DNA from: Gemmataceae bacterium
Lineage (GTDB): Bacteria > Planctomycetota > Planctomycetia > Gemmatales > Gemmataceae
Length of the DNA stretch: 42,998 nt
Direction of reading: 5' to 3'
Assembly: GCA_019752375.1 (NCBI GenBank)
Contig: JAIEMG010000157.1
Span: forward strand, 1 to 42,998
Shown here: positions 34,537-42,155 of the stretch, one piece after another
How positions within the stretch are numbered: the first letter of the stretch is position 1
Layout: each line of letters opens with the position of its first letter
The notes under the pieces: model-generated
What the model was told of the DNA's origin: nothing
Seen by the model: only the letters and a program-made list of their open reading frames with translations
The model's database searches: none
Position numbers and translations under genes: made by a program

Positions 34537-34641
34537 TCAGCCGCACTTGCTGCACTTGCACCCCGCAAGGAGCAACAGCGCCAACATCAACAAGCTCGCG
34601 CCCACGAACCACCCCGCCGACAGCATCCGTGCCTTCCTCAT
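34537..34641 (-). CDS. 34-residue Cys-rich micro-lipoprotein
   Basis: This encodes 34 residues. An N-terminal Arg/Lys patch (M-R-K-A-R) is followed by one hydrophobic helix and a lipobox L-L-L-A-G-C, then only C-K-C-S-K-C-G before the stop. After processing, the mature peptide would be about seven residues with three cysteines, fixed to the membrane by lipid. GGAAGGGA lies eight bases before the ATG at 34641. It fits between two lipoprotein genes on the same strand, which supports it as real. It could bind Cu(I) or act as an adaptor peptide; this is inference. Confidence 0.65.
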   Translation of the reverse strand: MRKARMLSAGWFVGASLLMLALLLLAGCKCSKCG

Positions 34642-34689
34642 CCCGCGCTCCCTTCCAGACGAAGAACCTGCGTCCGCCCACCGCGCCGA

Positions 34690-35130
34690 CTAGCGCGGCT
34701 GGGTCGCGGCCGCCTTGACCTTGGCCTTCAATTGTTCCAACGTGGCAAGCGTCTGCTCGGGGGCCCGATGCGCCTTCTTGACGCAGCCCTTGCAGCAGAC
34801 GAACACCGGGTGTTCCTTGCCTTCCTTGTCCTTGACCATGACCTTGATCGGCACGTCCATCGAGCCAAGCCGGTTGTCTTGCATGATCGGGCAGTATTCC
34901 TGCGCCGCGACCCGCTTCTGATCCTCGACGCCAAGCTTGGCCCGGTTGGCGCGGATCTCGGCTTCCTCCTCCGATTCCTTGTCCTGGTTCTTGTCTTGGG
35001 TCTTGGTGCCGTCCAAGGAACTGGCCGAGGGGCACGACTCGCAGTCCTGGTGTCCGCAGCCTGCCAGCCAGAGGACGGCTGCCAAGCTCAGCAGGGCTTT
35101 GCTTCCCAGGTCGATCAAACTCCAGCGCAT
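34690..35130 (-). CDS. Lipoprotein with paired-Cys metal-binding domain
   Basis: This encodes 146 residues. The lipobox is L-W-L-A-G-C-G-H-Q-D-C-E-S-C, giving two further cysteines next to the lipid anchor. A charged Lys/Glu/Asp linker leads to E-Y-C-P-I-M-Q-D-N-R-L-G-S-M-D-V-P-I and then V-F-V-C-C-K-G-C-V-K-K. This is the same domain as in the gene at 34000, with the spacing between the two knuckles slightly longer. ATG 35130 is preceded by GGGAGGA; a TTG two codons upstream is a less likely start. It is part of the minus-strand metal operon. Confidence 0.8.
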   Translation of the reverse strand: MRWSLIDLGSKALLSLAAVLWLAGCGHQDCESCPSASSLDGTKTQDKNQDKESEEEAEIRANRAKLGVEDQKRVAAQEYCPIMQDNRLGSMDVPIKVMVKDKEGKEHPVFVCCKGCVKKAHRAPEQTLATLEQLKAKVKAAATQPR

Positions 35131-35200
35131 GAGCAATCCTCCCAGATGGCACGATGGGCGTTCCGGGCCGCCACCTGCTGGCGGCCCGGAACGCGATCCA

Positions 35201-35533
35201 TCACGATGCCGGCTTGGTTGTGAAACTGCCGTTGGGGCCTTCCAGCTTGGTCGGCTTGTAACCGGCCTTCTCGATGGCCTCCCAGATGGCCTTGGGCGAA
35301 GGCGCCCGCTGGGCCTGCGGCGCGATCGTCAGGGTGGTTGCCGGCACGTTGGCCTGGATGCTGGCCACGCCGGGCACCTGTTGCAGCTGCGCCTGCATCT
35401 TCTTGGCGCAGCCCATGCAGTGCATGTCCGGCACGGTGATCGTCGTCGTCGCGGTCGGGGCCGCGTACACGGCGATGCCGAGCACCAAAACAACGAGGGC
35501 ACCCACTGCTTCGATCAGGGTTCTGTTCCGCAT
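35201..35533 (-). CDS. Exported heavy-metal-associated (HMA) domain protein
   Basis: This encodes 110 residues. A signal or anchor segment (about 8-25) is followed by one HMA domain: T-I-T-V-P-D-M-H-C-M-G-C-A-K-K-M, then V-P-G-V-A-S-I-Q-A and A-G-Y-K-P-T near the end. The M-H-C-M-G-C motif binds Cu(I) or another soft metal, as in CopZ and MerP. Export places it in the periplasm, like MerP, which is unusual for copper chaperones. AAGGAG precedes the ATG at 35533. It presumably hands metal to the surrounding lipoproteins or the RND pump. Confidence 0.88.
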   Translation of the reverse strand: MRNRTLIEAVGALVVLVLGIAVYAAPTATTTITVPDMHCMGCAKKMQAQLQQVPGVASIQANVPATTLTIAPQAQRAPSPKAIWEAIEKAGYKPTKLEGPNGSFTTKPAS

Positions 35534-35585
35534 CTTGCACTCCTTGGGTTGGGGCGAACCAATCGACGTGCGTCCGGCACGCCGT

Positions 35586-36491
35586 TCACTGCTTCTCCAC
35601 GTAGGCACCGGGTTCCTCGATCTCCTCGGGCAGTTCCTTGGCCAGCGTCACGAACTCGCCAACGCAAGGCGGACAGCAGAAGTGGTAGCGTTTGCCGCCG
35701 ACGGTCCACGCAACCTTCGGACTGGCTTTCGCCCGGGTGACCGGGCAAACGAGGTCGCCGGGACCTGGCCGCTCATCGTGTCGCGGCTTGACCTTTTCGA
35801 ACTTTTGCACCGCAGTCGTGTTCCCGTTTGCTTGGACGTCTTCGACCGTGTACTTGCCTCCCGACGTTCGCAACAGCCGGTCTTCATCGTCTCGATGCGT
35901 CGGCATGTCGCCCGCGATCTTTTTGGCGGCCAACTCGAATTCGACGGGGAAGCGATGGTCGCCGAAGATGAGCTCCGGTACCTTGACCTCCAGCATTTTT
36001 CCACGCAAGGCCCAGGGCAGCCGGCCGACAAACTGGGAGGTCTTGCCGGCCGAGTCGCCGGCTTGGGGATTAGCCCGCAGCTTCACCAAGACCGGCCCGG
36101 ATGCTCCTGCCGCGCGGAATTGCGCGGTCAGCGTCTGGACTTTTACTTCGACCACCTTGGCGGCATCCGCGCTGAACGTGTATAGCCGAAATATCCCACC
36201 GCGTGTCACCACTGCTTCGACGTGGTAATGGTCGCGATCGTCGCCCACCGGCACCAGCATACCGCCGTGGACCGCGCTCGCGTGGGGGTGGTCTTCGATG
36301 AGGGCCGGTCGCGGGGTCAGAATGCCCGTGGTCAGCAGGACCAAGCTTGCGATCCCCAGCCCCAACGTGCCAAAAATGATCCACGCCCGCCGGACGTTGG
36401 TTTGACGTTCGGCGGTGCGCGAAGCCGTTCGGTACGTCGTCTTTCGCTTACCCATGAGAACCCGGGTCGATGATGAAATCTGAGCCTTCAT
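35586..36491 (-). CDS. Membrane-anchored protein with C-terminal YHS-like Cys domain
   Basis: This encodes 301 residues. One membrane helix (about residues 36-57) places the rest in the periplasm. The central region has H-G-G-M-L-V-P-V-G, Y-H-V-E-A-V, R-L-Y-T and Q-T-L-T-A, ending with G-K-T-S-Q-F. The C-terminus is D-L-V-C-P-V-T-R-A-K-A-S, then Y-H-F-C-C-P-P-C-V-G-E-F. The same order occurs in the gene at 36564, so the two are paralogues. It probably binds metal at the Cys knuckles. The start is uncertain: ATG 36491 or ATG 36455, both with weak ribosome binding sites. Confidence 0.78.
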   Translation of the reverse strand: MKAQISSSTRVLMGKRKTTYRTASRTAERQTNVRRAWIIFGTLGLGIASLVLLTTGILTPRPALIEDHPHASAVHGGMLVPVGDDRDHYHVEAVVTRGGIFRLYTFSADAAKVVEVKVQTLTAQFRAAGASGPVLVKLRANPQAGDSAGKTSQFVGRLPWALRGKMLEVKVPELIFGDHRFPVEFELAAKKIAGDMPTHRDDEDRLLRTSGGKYTVEDVQANGNTTAVQKFEKVKPRHDERPGPGDLVCPVTRAKASPKVAWTVGGKRYHFCCPPCVGEFVTLAKELPEEIEEPGAYVEKQ

Positions 36492-36563
36492 CCCACACTG
36501 GTCGCCGACCGAAGCTCGTGCTGGGCCACGAGCCCGGCCGACCGGAACGAACGAAACGGCAGC

Positions 36564-37433
36564 TCACTGCTTGACGTATTCCTTGGGTTCCTTGACCTGA
36601 TTGGGATCGTCCTTGGCCATCTTGACGAACTCGTCGATGCAGGGCGGGCAGCAAAACTCGTAGACCTTGCCGCCGACGACCCAGGTGAATTTCGGGTTCG
36701 CCTTGGTTTCGGTGATCGGGCAGATCTTGTCGCCGGGCTTGGGCTTCATGTCGTGTTTGGCCATGACGCCCTTGAACTTCTGCGACGCGACCACGCTGCC
36801 GTTGGCCTTGATGTCTTCCGCCGTGTATTTGCCTCCAGGCGTCAGATACAGCTTGCGCTCGTCGTCGCCGGCAACCTTGGCCGGCATGGGATCTTCCGCG
36901 TGTTCCTCGGCCGCGGACTTGAAGCCCAGGCGGAAGCGCTCGCCGTTGATCTTCAGGCTCGGGATCGTCACGTCGACCTTCTGGCCGGCCATCTCCTTGG
37001 GCAACTGGCCGATGAACTGCGAGGTCTTGCCGTTCGTGTCGCCGGGCTGTGGCTGGGGCTTGAGCTCGACTTTCTCGGAGTCGCCGCCGGCCTCGAGTTT
37101 GACGTAGGCGGTCAGCGTCTGCGACTCGACCTCCTGGACTCGCGACTCGTCCTTGCCCAGCGTGTAGAGGCGAAGCATGCCCCCCTTCTCGAAGACCGCT
37201 TCGGCGTGGTAGCTGTCGCGGCCGAGTTCGACGATGATGCCGCCATGAGCGCCCGGCTTGTGGCCGTGCTCATCGTCCTTCTTGGCGACGGCGCCAAGCT
37301 TCGTCTCTGGCGCCGGTGCGGTCTTGGCCGCCTGAGGGTCGTCCTTTGTGCCGACGCCGCAGCCAGCCGTGAAGACCAAGGCGCCTGCGGCGAAGGCAAT
37401 GGGAATCGAAGCAGGAATAAGTTTGCGCAACAT
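36564..37433 (-). CDS. Lipoprotein paralogue with C-terminal YHS-like Cys domain
   Basis: This encodes 289 residues. The lipobox is F-T-A-G-C-G-V-G, followed by a charged linker with D-E-H-G-H-K-P-G-A-H-G-G. The middle shows Y-H-A-E-A-V, G-G-M-L-R-L-Y-T, S-Q-T-L-T-A and G-K-T-S-Q-F-I-G-Q-L-P, matching the gene at 35586. The C-terminus has K-I-C-P-I-T-E-T-K-A-N and Y-E-F-C-C-P-P-C-I-D-E-F, the paired-Cys domain. AAGGAG precedes the ATG at 37433. It is a likely first gene of the lipoprotein-efflux operon, with metal binding inferred from the Cys pattern. The role of the middle domain is unknown. Confidence 0.82.
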   Translation of the reverse strand: MLRKLIPASIPIAFAAGALVFTAGCGVGTKDDPQAAKTAPAPETKLGAVAKKDDEHGHKPGAHGGIIVELGRDSYHAEAVFEKGGMLRLYTLGKDESRVQEVESQTLTAYVKLEAGGDSEKVELKPQPQPGDTNGKTSQFIGQLPKEMAGQKVDVTIPSLKINGERFRLGFKSAAEEHAEDPMPAKVAGDDERKLYLTPGGKYTAEDIKANGSVVASQKFKGVMAKHDMKPKPGDKICPITETKANPKFTWVVGGKVYEFCCPPCIDEFVKMAKDDPNQVKEPKEYVKQ

Positions 37434-37630
37434 GAGTAACTCTCCTTCTCGGATTGGGGCCGCAGCCCGACGGGGACCGGGGCAGACGGTTCGGAGCACG
37501 GGTCTTGCAGCGCCGTGGCGACGCGCGGCGGCTTGCAATTACTTGTTGTCAGAATGCGATTACTGTGACGATCGGATGGATGCTCGGGAGAAGGCGCGCC
37601 GATGGCGCCGACGAGCGAGCGTCGAGAGGA

Positions 37631-38104
37631 CTAGCAACGGAGGACTTGAAGGGAAGCGAGGAGATCGTGGGCGGTTCGGCAGGGAACGAGGAATCGGCCG
37701 GCGCAAGACGAAGGGTTCAAGGCCGTCAGGGGGATGAGATCGGCCGCGGACGGGGCGAAAATTGCGAGCGCCTGGGCCAGTCCCTCCATCGAACGAAGTT
37801 GCCTCGTCGTTTCAAAATCGGCACCCAGCCCCGCTACCAGTTCGGATTTGTGTTCTCGACAAGGGCAAGTCGGCCATTCGGATTGGCCCGGGACGGAAAC
37901 ATCCGTATTCCCATCGCGAGCGCGGCCCTCGTCCGCGTGGCGGTGGCCGCAGCAGGACGAAGCCGACGCCGTTTGGCGGGCCATGGCCGCACCCGGCGAC
38001 GGCCGGCTGACCAGTTCCGCCAAGCGGCAGACGGAACAGCAGCACAGCCACTGCCCGCCCACGGTTGCCAGCGTCAAATAAATGGCCAGCCCAACACGAA
38101 ACAT
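37631..38104 (-). CDS. Small Cys-rich membrane/secreted protein, paralogue of 897-1346
   Basis: This encodes 157 residues from ATG 38104. It starts M-F-R-V-G-L-A-I-Y-L and continues to W-L-C-C-C-S-V-C-R-L, with S-C-C-G-H-R-H near residue 50, T-C-P-C-R-E near 79 and an L-L-A-S-L-Q-V-L-R-C end. Each of these has a counterpart in the gene at 897-1346, although the middle is poorly conserved. I chose ATG 38104 because the match with the paralogue begins there; an upstream extension of 22 residues is not conserved. The family is not recognised. It lies 197 bases upstream of the lipoprotein operon on the same strand. Confidence 0.72.
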   Translation of the reverse strand: MFRVGLAIYLTLATVGGQWLCCCSVCRLAELVSRPSPGAAMARQTASASSCCGHRHADEGRARDGNTDVSVPGQSEWPTCPCREHKSELVAGLGADFETTRQLRSMEGLAQALAIFAPSAADLIPLTALNPSSCAGRFLVPCRTAHDLLASLQVLRC

Positions 38105-38672
38105 GATCGGTTCCCGTCGGAAGCATGGCCGAAGGACGAATCCGTGCTCGCCCTTCGGCTGCTTTTCCATTCGCTATTATCGGCATGACTGCGGCCAAAA
38201 TCAATGTCGAATTCGAGGGCTATTCGGTTATCGCCTCGTGGGCTCGACTGGAGAACATGGGCAACCGCCTGTTTTCGCCAATTTCACAAAAGGACCGAAA
38301 TCGCTCGCTCCCCGGCGATAAGCGAATAGCCCTGCGCCGAATTCTTTTGGGTGCGCTTTCGGCGTCTTGCACAGAGAAATTCGTGAAACCGCCTGAAGAG
38401 AAAGCGAAGGTTTCAGAGCAAGCGAAGGGCCGGGTCGAGAGAGGTGTTGCCGGTGCTCGGCGGCCTGCTCATCGCCGACGAGGTGGTGGACATCTTCCTG
38501 CCGGTACGCTTCTACTGGGTACGCCGAGGACGCTGGCTCAAGCTGCAGGAAGCTCGGCGCGTCGTACACGCACCGGTAAACGCCCCAGCTTCACTTGCGA
38601 GTACAGAGACCGTGTCAATCTGAAGTGGGACGCATGCTCATACACCGGCGGCCCTAGGAAACGGGAGTTCAC
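38105..38672. other. Intergenic region with gene fragment
   Basis: About 570 bases between two minus-strand genes. A 59-residue frame on the plus strand (38444-38623, listed separately) looks like a broken gene. No other supported feature is visible. Confidence 0.4.
38444..38623 (+). pseudogene. Possible gene fragment with a hydrophobic segment
   Basis: From GTG 38444 to TGA 38623 the frame gives 59 residues. The first 30 look protein-like (P-V-L-G-G-L-L-I-A-D-E-V-V-D-I-F, then R-F-Y-W-V-R-R-G-R-W-L-K-L), while the rest is Ala/Val/Pro-rich. The upstream part of the frame is Arg-rich and has no start with a ribosome binding site. It could be the end of a lost gene. I do not recognise a family. 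Confidence 0.3.
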
Positions 38673-40115
38673 TCAGGGCGAGCAGGCCGTCGCGGCACCG
38701 GCTGGCAGGCCGCCGACAGCGCGTTCCAGCATGGCGCGACGGCGGAACGACTCGGCGATGGCCTCGTAATAGCGCTCGCGCAGGCCCACCAGGCCGCGCT
38801 GGGCTTCGATCAGGCTCACAAAGGGTGTTTTTCCGGTCACATACGCCGATTGGGCAGCCTTCACGTTGGCCTCGGCGGCCGGCAGGATGGTGTCCGTGTA
38901 AAGGCGCACGATCTTCTCGCTCTCTTGCACCTGGGCGTGAGCTTCTTGAACCTGGAAGTTGACCTGGGCCAGTTGTCGGTCTAGCTCCGCCCGTCGCTGT
39001 GCCAGCCGCGCCTCGGCTTCAGCGATCGCGCCGTAGCGTCTGGTCTTGCGGACGGGCAGATTCACCCGGACGCCCACCTGCGGGCGCAGGTCCTGTTCGG
39101 GCCGTTGCCAGAACGCATCGTAGGCGGCCATCACCTCGAAGTCCGGCCAGAACTCCTTGTGGGCCAGGGCCAGGCCAGCCTGCTCGGCGGCCGCGCGGTC
39201 GGCCAGCGCTTGCAGGTCCGGACGCCCGGCCGCGGCCTGGACCTGGAGCACGTCCACCGCGGGGACGGCTGGCCCCGGCGCGATCTCACGGGGCGGCGGC
39301 GGCAGCGGGGTATTGGTCGGTAAGTGCATCAAGGTGTTGAGACGCGCCACGGCCACCTGACGCATCCGCTCCAGGGTCAACTGCCGCTCACGCTGCCGGC
39401 CCAGTTCGACGTCGGCCTGGAGGACGTCCTGTTGCGGCACCTGCGCCGCCTTGAAGCGCGTCTCGGCGTTCTGTCTGAACTCACGCAGCAGCCGCAGGGT
39501 GTCCTGGTTCACCTCCAGGGCGCGCCCAACCAGGTAATAGTCGTAGTAAGCGTTCAGCGCACTCTCAATCAGTTGCAGGCGCATGTCCTCGACGTCATGA
39601 CCGGCGGCACTAGCTTCGGCGTGGGCCTGATCGCCGCGCAGCTTGAGTTTGCCGGGGAAGGGATACTTCTGGGAGACCTCCACACGGTAGGCGAAGTCCA
39701 CCTGGTTGGAGCCGACGGAGCCGGGCCCCACGGTGCCGGTGAACATCGGGTCGTCGGGGGACGTGACCTGCGGGTAGCGGGCGGATGCCGCATCTTGGGC
39801 TGCGACCATCTGGGCAAGGGAGGGGTTTCGGGCCAACACCTGCGCTACGAGCATTTCAACTGAAAGTTCGTCCCGGCCCGTAAACTGGCCGTCCGGCGAA
39901 GGCACCATATCGCTGCCTTGAGGCAACGGCGTAGGCACGGGCAAGTTTGCCGGGATTTCCGTCGGTGTCGCGGGCTGACATGGAGTCGCGGCCGTGACCC
40001 AATGCGGAACGGGCCAGCACAGCGTCTCAAATCCGAAGTACAGCCCAACAATTACGAGGGCGGCGGCTGTGCAACGTGACTCGAACGTCTGCCCGTGCGG
40101 CAGTTTGGTGGTCAT
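38673..40115 (-). CDS. TolC-family outer membrane efflux protein
   Basis: This encodes 480 residues. An N-terminal hydrophobic segment (about 16-38) is a signal or anchor, followed by a Pro/Thr-rich linker. The OEP fold appears as V-L-A-R-N-P-S-L-A-Q near residue 93, then V-E-V-S-Q-K-Y-P-F-P-G-K-L-K-L and V-G-V-R-V-N-L-P-V-R-K-T-R-R-Y as the two conserved turns. A helical region E-R-M-R-Q-V-A-V-A-R-L-N-T-L lies between them. It is probably the outer membrane duct for the RND pump in the same strand and island. GAGGGG precedes the ATG at 40115. It is distinct in sequence from the other TolC-type gene at 14625-15995. Confidence 0.88.
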   Translation of the reverse strand: MTTKLPHGQTFESRCTAAALVIVGLYFGFETLCWPVPHWVTAATPCQPATPTEIPANLPVPTPLPQGSDMVPSPDGQFTGRDELSVEMLVAQVLARNPSLAQMVAAQDAASARYPQVTSPDDPMFTGTVGPGSVGSNQVDFAYRVEVSQKYPFPGKLKLRGDQAHAEASAAGHDVEDMRLQLIESALNAYYDYYLVGRALEVNQDTLRLLREFRQNAETRFKAAQVPQQDVLQADVELGRQRERQLTLERMRQVAVARLNTLMHLPTNTPLPPPPREIAPGPAVPAVDVLQVQAAAGRPDLQALADRAAAEQAGLALAHKEFWPDFEVMAAYDAFWQRPEQDLRPQVGVRVNLPVRKTRRYGAIAEAEARLAQRRAELDRQLAQVNFQVQEAHAQVQESEKIVRLYTDTILPAAEANVKAAQSAYVTGKTPFVSLIEAQRGLVGLRERYYEAIAESFRRRAMLERAVGGLPAGAATACSP

Positions 40116-40722
40116 GCGGATCCCCTCGGCGAGACCGGTCCAGCTCCATTGGAAGGGTGGCCAAGAGAGACGGTTGAGCAGCCAATGAAAGCGCCATCGG
40201 GTTCAGGCTTTGTCTCCTATCGACGTGGTGCAGCCGAAGTCTGGAGAAAAAGCCCCCCAATCTTCGCCAGCAGCAGTTTGGGCATTACCAGAAGACCACT
40301 AAGGAGCCGCGTAACAATAAGTTGAACAATGGCACGTAGGACGGATTTCCAATCCGTCCAGAGAAAACCGGACGGATTGGAAATCCGTCCTACAGGAATT
40401 GCACAAGTGATTCTTGCGCGAATCCTAACTGTCTTCGCGCATCACCGGCGGCTAGGCCGTGGGAAGCAGGATACAGCGGGTCCCGGAGCTTGCATCCGTG
40501 GGGGCCGCCGGCGAACCGTTTGCCCAGTGGCGCAAAGGACCAAGCCGCCGCTGCCCTGCAAGTTGGTACGTCCCCTCTTCCACAGCGGCGGCGGAGCCCA
40601 AGGGCGGCGCTCGCTGCGCGAGCTGGCCCTGGGCTGCCCTGCCCTGCACCTTCTGTGCGAATACCCGGCCGGAATGTGAACCGACTCGCATGGAGTTTTT
40701 GAATAGCGGAAAGGCGGGTAGA
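40116..40722. other. Intergenic region with palindrome
   Basis: About 600 bases without a supported gene. The notable feature is the 24-bp perfect inverted repeat at 40336-40393, listed separately. Short open frames on both strands have low-complexity Pro/Arg composition typical of non-coding GC-rich DNA. Confidence 0.4.
40336..40393. repeat. Perfect 24-bp inverted repeat
   Basis: GTAGGACGGATTTCCAATCC and four further bases (40336-40359) pair perfectly with 40370-40393 around a ten-base loop. Each arm is itself nearly palindromic (GGACGGATT / AATCCGTCC). A decayed single unit lies at 41942-41968. It looks like a small mobile or REP-type intergenic repeat. Confidence 0.8.
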
Positions 40723-40977
40723 CTATTTCCAAGCCGCTGCCTGAGACCAACGGCCGCGGCGACACGGACCAGGACCGTTCGTTTGAATTGCCTTGCGAAG
40801 ATCGATTCTCAGTGATAAGAGGAACCAGGCATCGGACAATATGCATAGAGGAGACAGCCCATGCGGTCGCCTGTGTCGTTGACGTTCGTCCTTGTGAAAC
40901 ATCTCGCGGCGCCCATTGCCGCGATTGATCACGTGGTAGCAAACGCCGCCAACCGAGGCTCGTGCAGTGCGTGGCAT
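40723..40977 (-). pseudogene. Remnant of a REP-associated tyrosine (RAYT, Y1/TnpA-like) transposase
   Basis: The first 30 residues match the N-terminus of RAYT proteins: M-P-R-T-A-R-A, then V-C-Y-H-V-I-N-R-G-N and F-H-K-D-E. After that the frame is broken. Instead of the expected M-P-N-H-F-H motif, another frame has M-P-G-S-S-Y-H before a stop. The catalytic Tyr helix is not visible and the length (84 codons against about 200-230) is far too short. The repeats on either side are consistent with a dead RAYT locus. Confidence 0.75.
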
Positions 40978-41462
40978 GGCTCCACAGCTTAGAAAACCGC
41001 GCGAACAATGTCGATATTAAACATGAATGTCCCCTTTTCTGGCTCCCCTTTTCTGGCTCTGAATGTCCCCTTTTCTGGCTCCCCTTTTCTGGCCTGTTCT
41101 TCGACCCCGGCAGGACTGCACCCCCTGACCCAGAGCGGGGCAGCAGCATGGCCCCCGTGAGGGGAACGACGAAGGCTCCCACAACGAACTTTCGAGGCTC
41201 AATCGCAAGGCCTTGAAGCTGGCTGTCTACGCTTCGCAGGGTGAGTTGCCCCACCGCCACGCCAGACGCGCTTCCAGGTGCTGGCTAGGCTCTCCTGGGC
41301 GGGCTTGGTTACCCGCAGAGTTTCAATGAAAGGTTTCCAAGCTGTTTCCTACATCTCTTCCTCCTTTCCCAAGCTTACTTGGCGCAATCCCCTTTTCTCC
41401 CCACAGCGCTTACCCTAACCCCTTTATTTTGCCCCCATCAGATGGACAGTGAACGGCCACAA
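40978..41462. other. Intergenic region with tandem repeat
   Basis: About 485 bases between the RAYT remnant and a WD40 fragment. It contains the tandem repeat at 41024-41093. No coding region is supported. Confidence 0.4.
41024..41093. repeat. Tandem 36-bp direct repeat
   Basis: The unit beginning TGAATGTCCCCTTTTCTGGC occurs at 41024 and 41060, each containing two copies of CCCCTTTTCTGGC. It lies next to the RAYT transposase remnant, as REP-type repeats do. Confidence 0.7.
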
Positions 41463-41843
41463 TTAGCCTTTCGAAACATCCCAAATTTTGGTGACGCCGT
41501 CGGCGCACCCCGTAGCCAATAATCGACCGTCTGTCGAAAATGCGATTGACAGGAGTTCTCGTGTGTGCCCTCGGAGAACCAATATTTCCTCTCCAGTACT
41601 AGCATCCCAAATTCTTGCAATCTTATCATCGCTCCCAGTCGCAATGAGTTTTCCGTCTAGAGAAAATGTCAGGCACCTTATCTGGTCGTCATGCCCCTTG
41701 ACGGTGGTACGCAATCCAGGAAAAAACACCAGATTGTAACACATCCAGGGCGCTGCAGCGCCAATGAGGATTGCGACGACCCAGGCAAATCTCCGGAAAA
41801 CTACCCGGCTTTGCAAGTTTCTTTTCGGTTTAATTTGTTGCAT
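41463..41843 (-). CDS. Short membrane-anchored WD40 protein, possibly truncated
   Basis: This encodes 126 residues. A Lys/Arg-rich start is followed by one membrane helix (about 22-38). Two WD40 repeats are then visible (V-K-G-H-D-D-Q-I-R-C-L-T-F-S-L-D-G-K through I-A-R-I-W-D, and L-R-G-H-T-R-E-L-L-S-I-A-F-S-T-D-G-R through T-K-I-W-D). Two blades cannot form a propeller, so this is probably the 5' part of a longer gene or a short paralogue that assembles. The DNA is more A+T-rich than that of the secreted WD40 pair at 16-21 kb. ATG 41843 is preferred to a GTG at 41855; both have weak ribosome binding sites. Confidence 0.6.
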   Translation of the reverse strand: MQQIKPKRNLQSRVVFRRFAWVVAILIGAAAPWMCYNLVFFPGLRTTVKGHDDQIRCLTFSLDGKLIATGSDDKIARIWDASTGEEILVLRGHTRELLSIAFSTDGRLLATGCADGVTKIWDVSKG

Positions 41844-42155
41844 GTCAGCGTCCACGAAAAAAGAAAAAAGAAATCTTGCAATAGTCTTTAGCGCGCTATC
41901 CTATTTGCCACTTTACATTGAACTCATCCAAGAATAAATTCGTAGGATGGATTGAAAATTTGTCCTAAGAGTCTGTTCAATAATTGGGCTTGGGGCCAAA
42001 ACCACTGCCCAAGTAACAGAAAAAGTACTGGTTTTCGAGGTGACAACAGGCTGTTACTATGAACACATGTTCAATTATTATACAGACTCTAAGTAAAATG
42101 CGAACTTATTCTCTTATTCTTGGATGGCTTCATAGCATCAATATGCGACTCTAAA
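41844..42155. other. A+T-rich intergenic region
   Basis: About 310 bases with no gene. It contains a decayed copy of the GTAGGACGGATT repeat (41942-41968) and the element at 41968-42090. Confidence 0.4.
41968..42090. mobile_element. Possible MITE or insertion-sequence ends
   Basis: AGAGTCTGT-TC-AATAATTG at the left end matches the complement of the right end (AGAGTCTGT-AT-AATAATTG) over 19 bases with two mismatches. The interior of about 85 bases carries no gene. TAAG occurs at both outer edges (41966-41969 and 42090-42093) and could be a target duplication. This suggests a miniature or internally deleted insertion element. Confidence 0.5.

Noticed and set aside
34409-34693. Plus-strand frame of 94 codons
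   Set aside because: It is opposite the micro-lipoprotein and has no motif, signal or ribosome binding site. The minus-strand lipopeptide fits the operon better.
40442-41260. Minus-strand frame of 272 codons
   Set aside because: It runs through the RAYT remnant, the tandem repeat and intergenic DNA in a frame without motifs. Its composition is typical of non-coding sequence.
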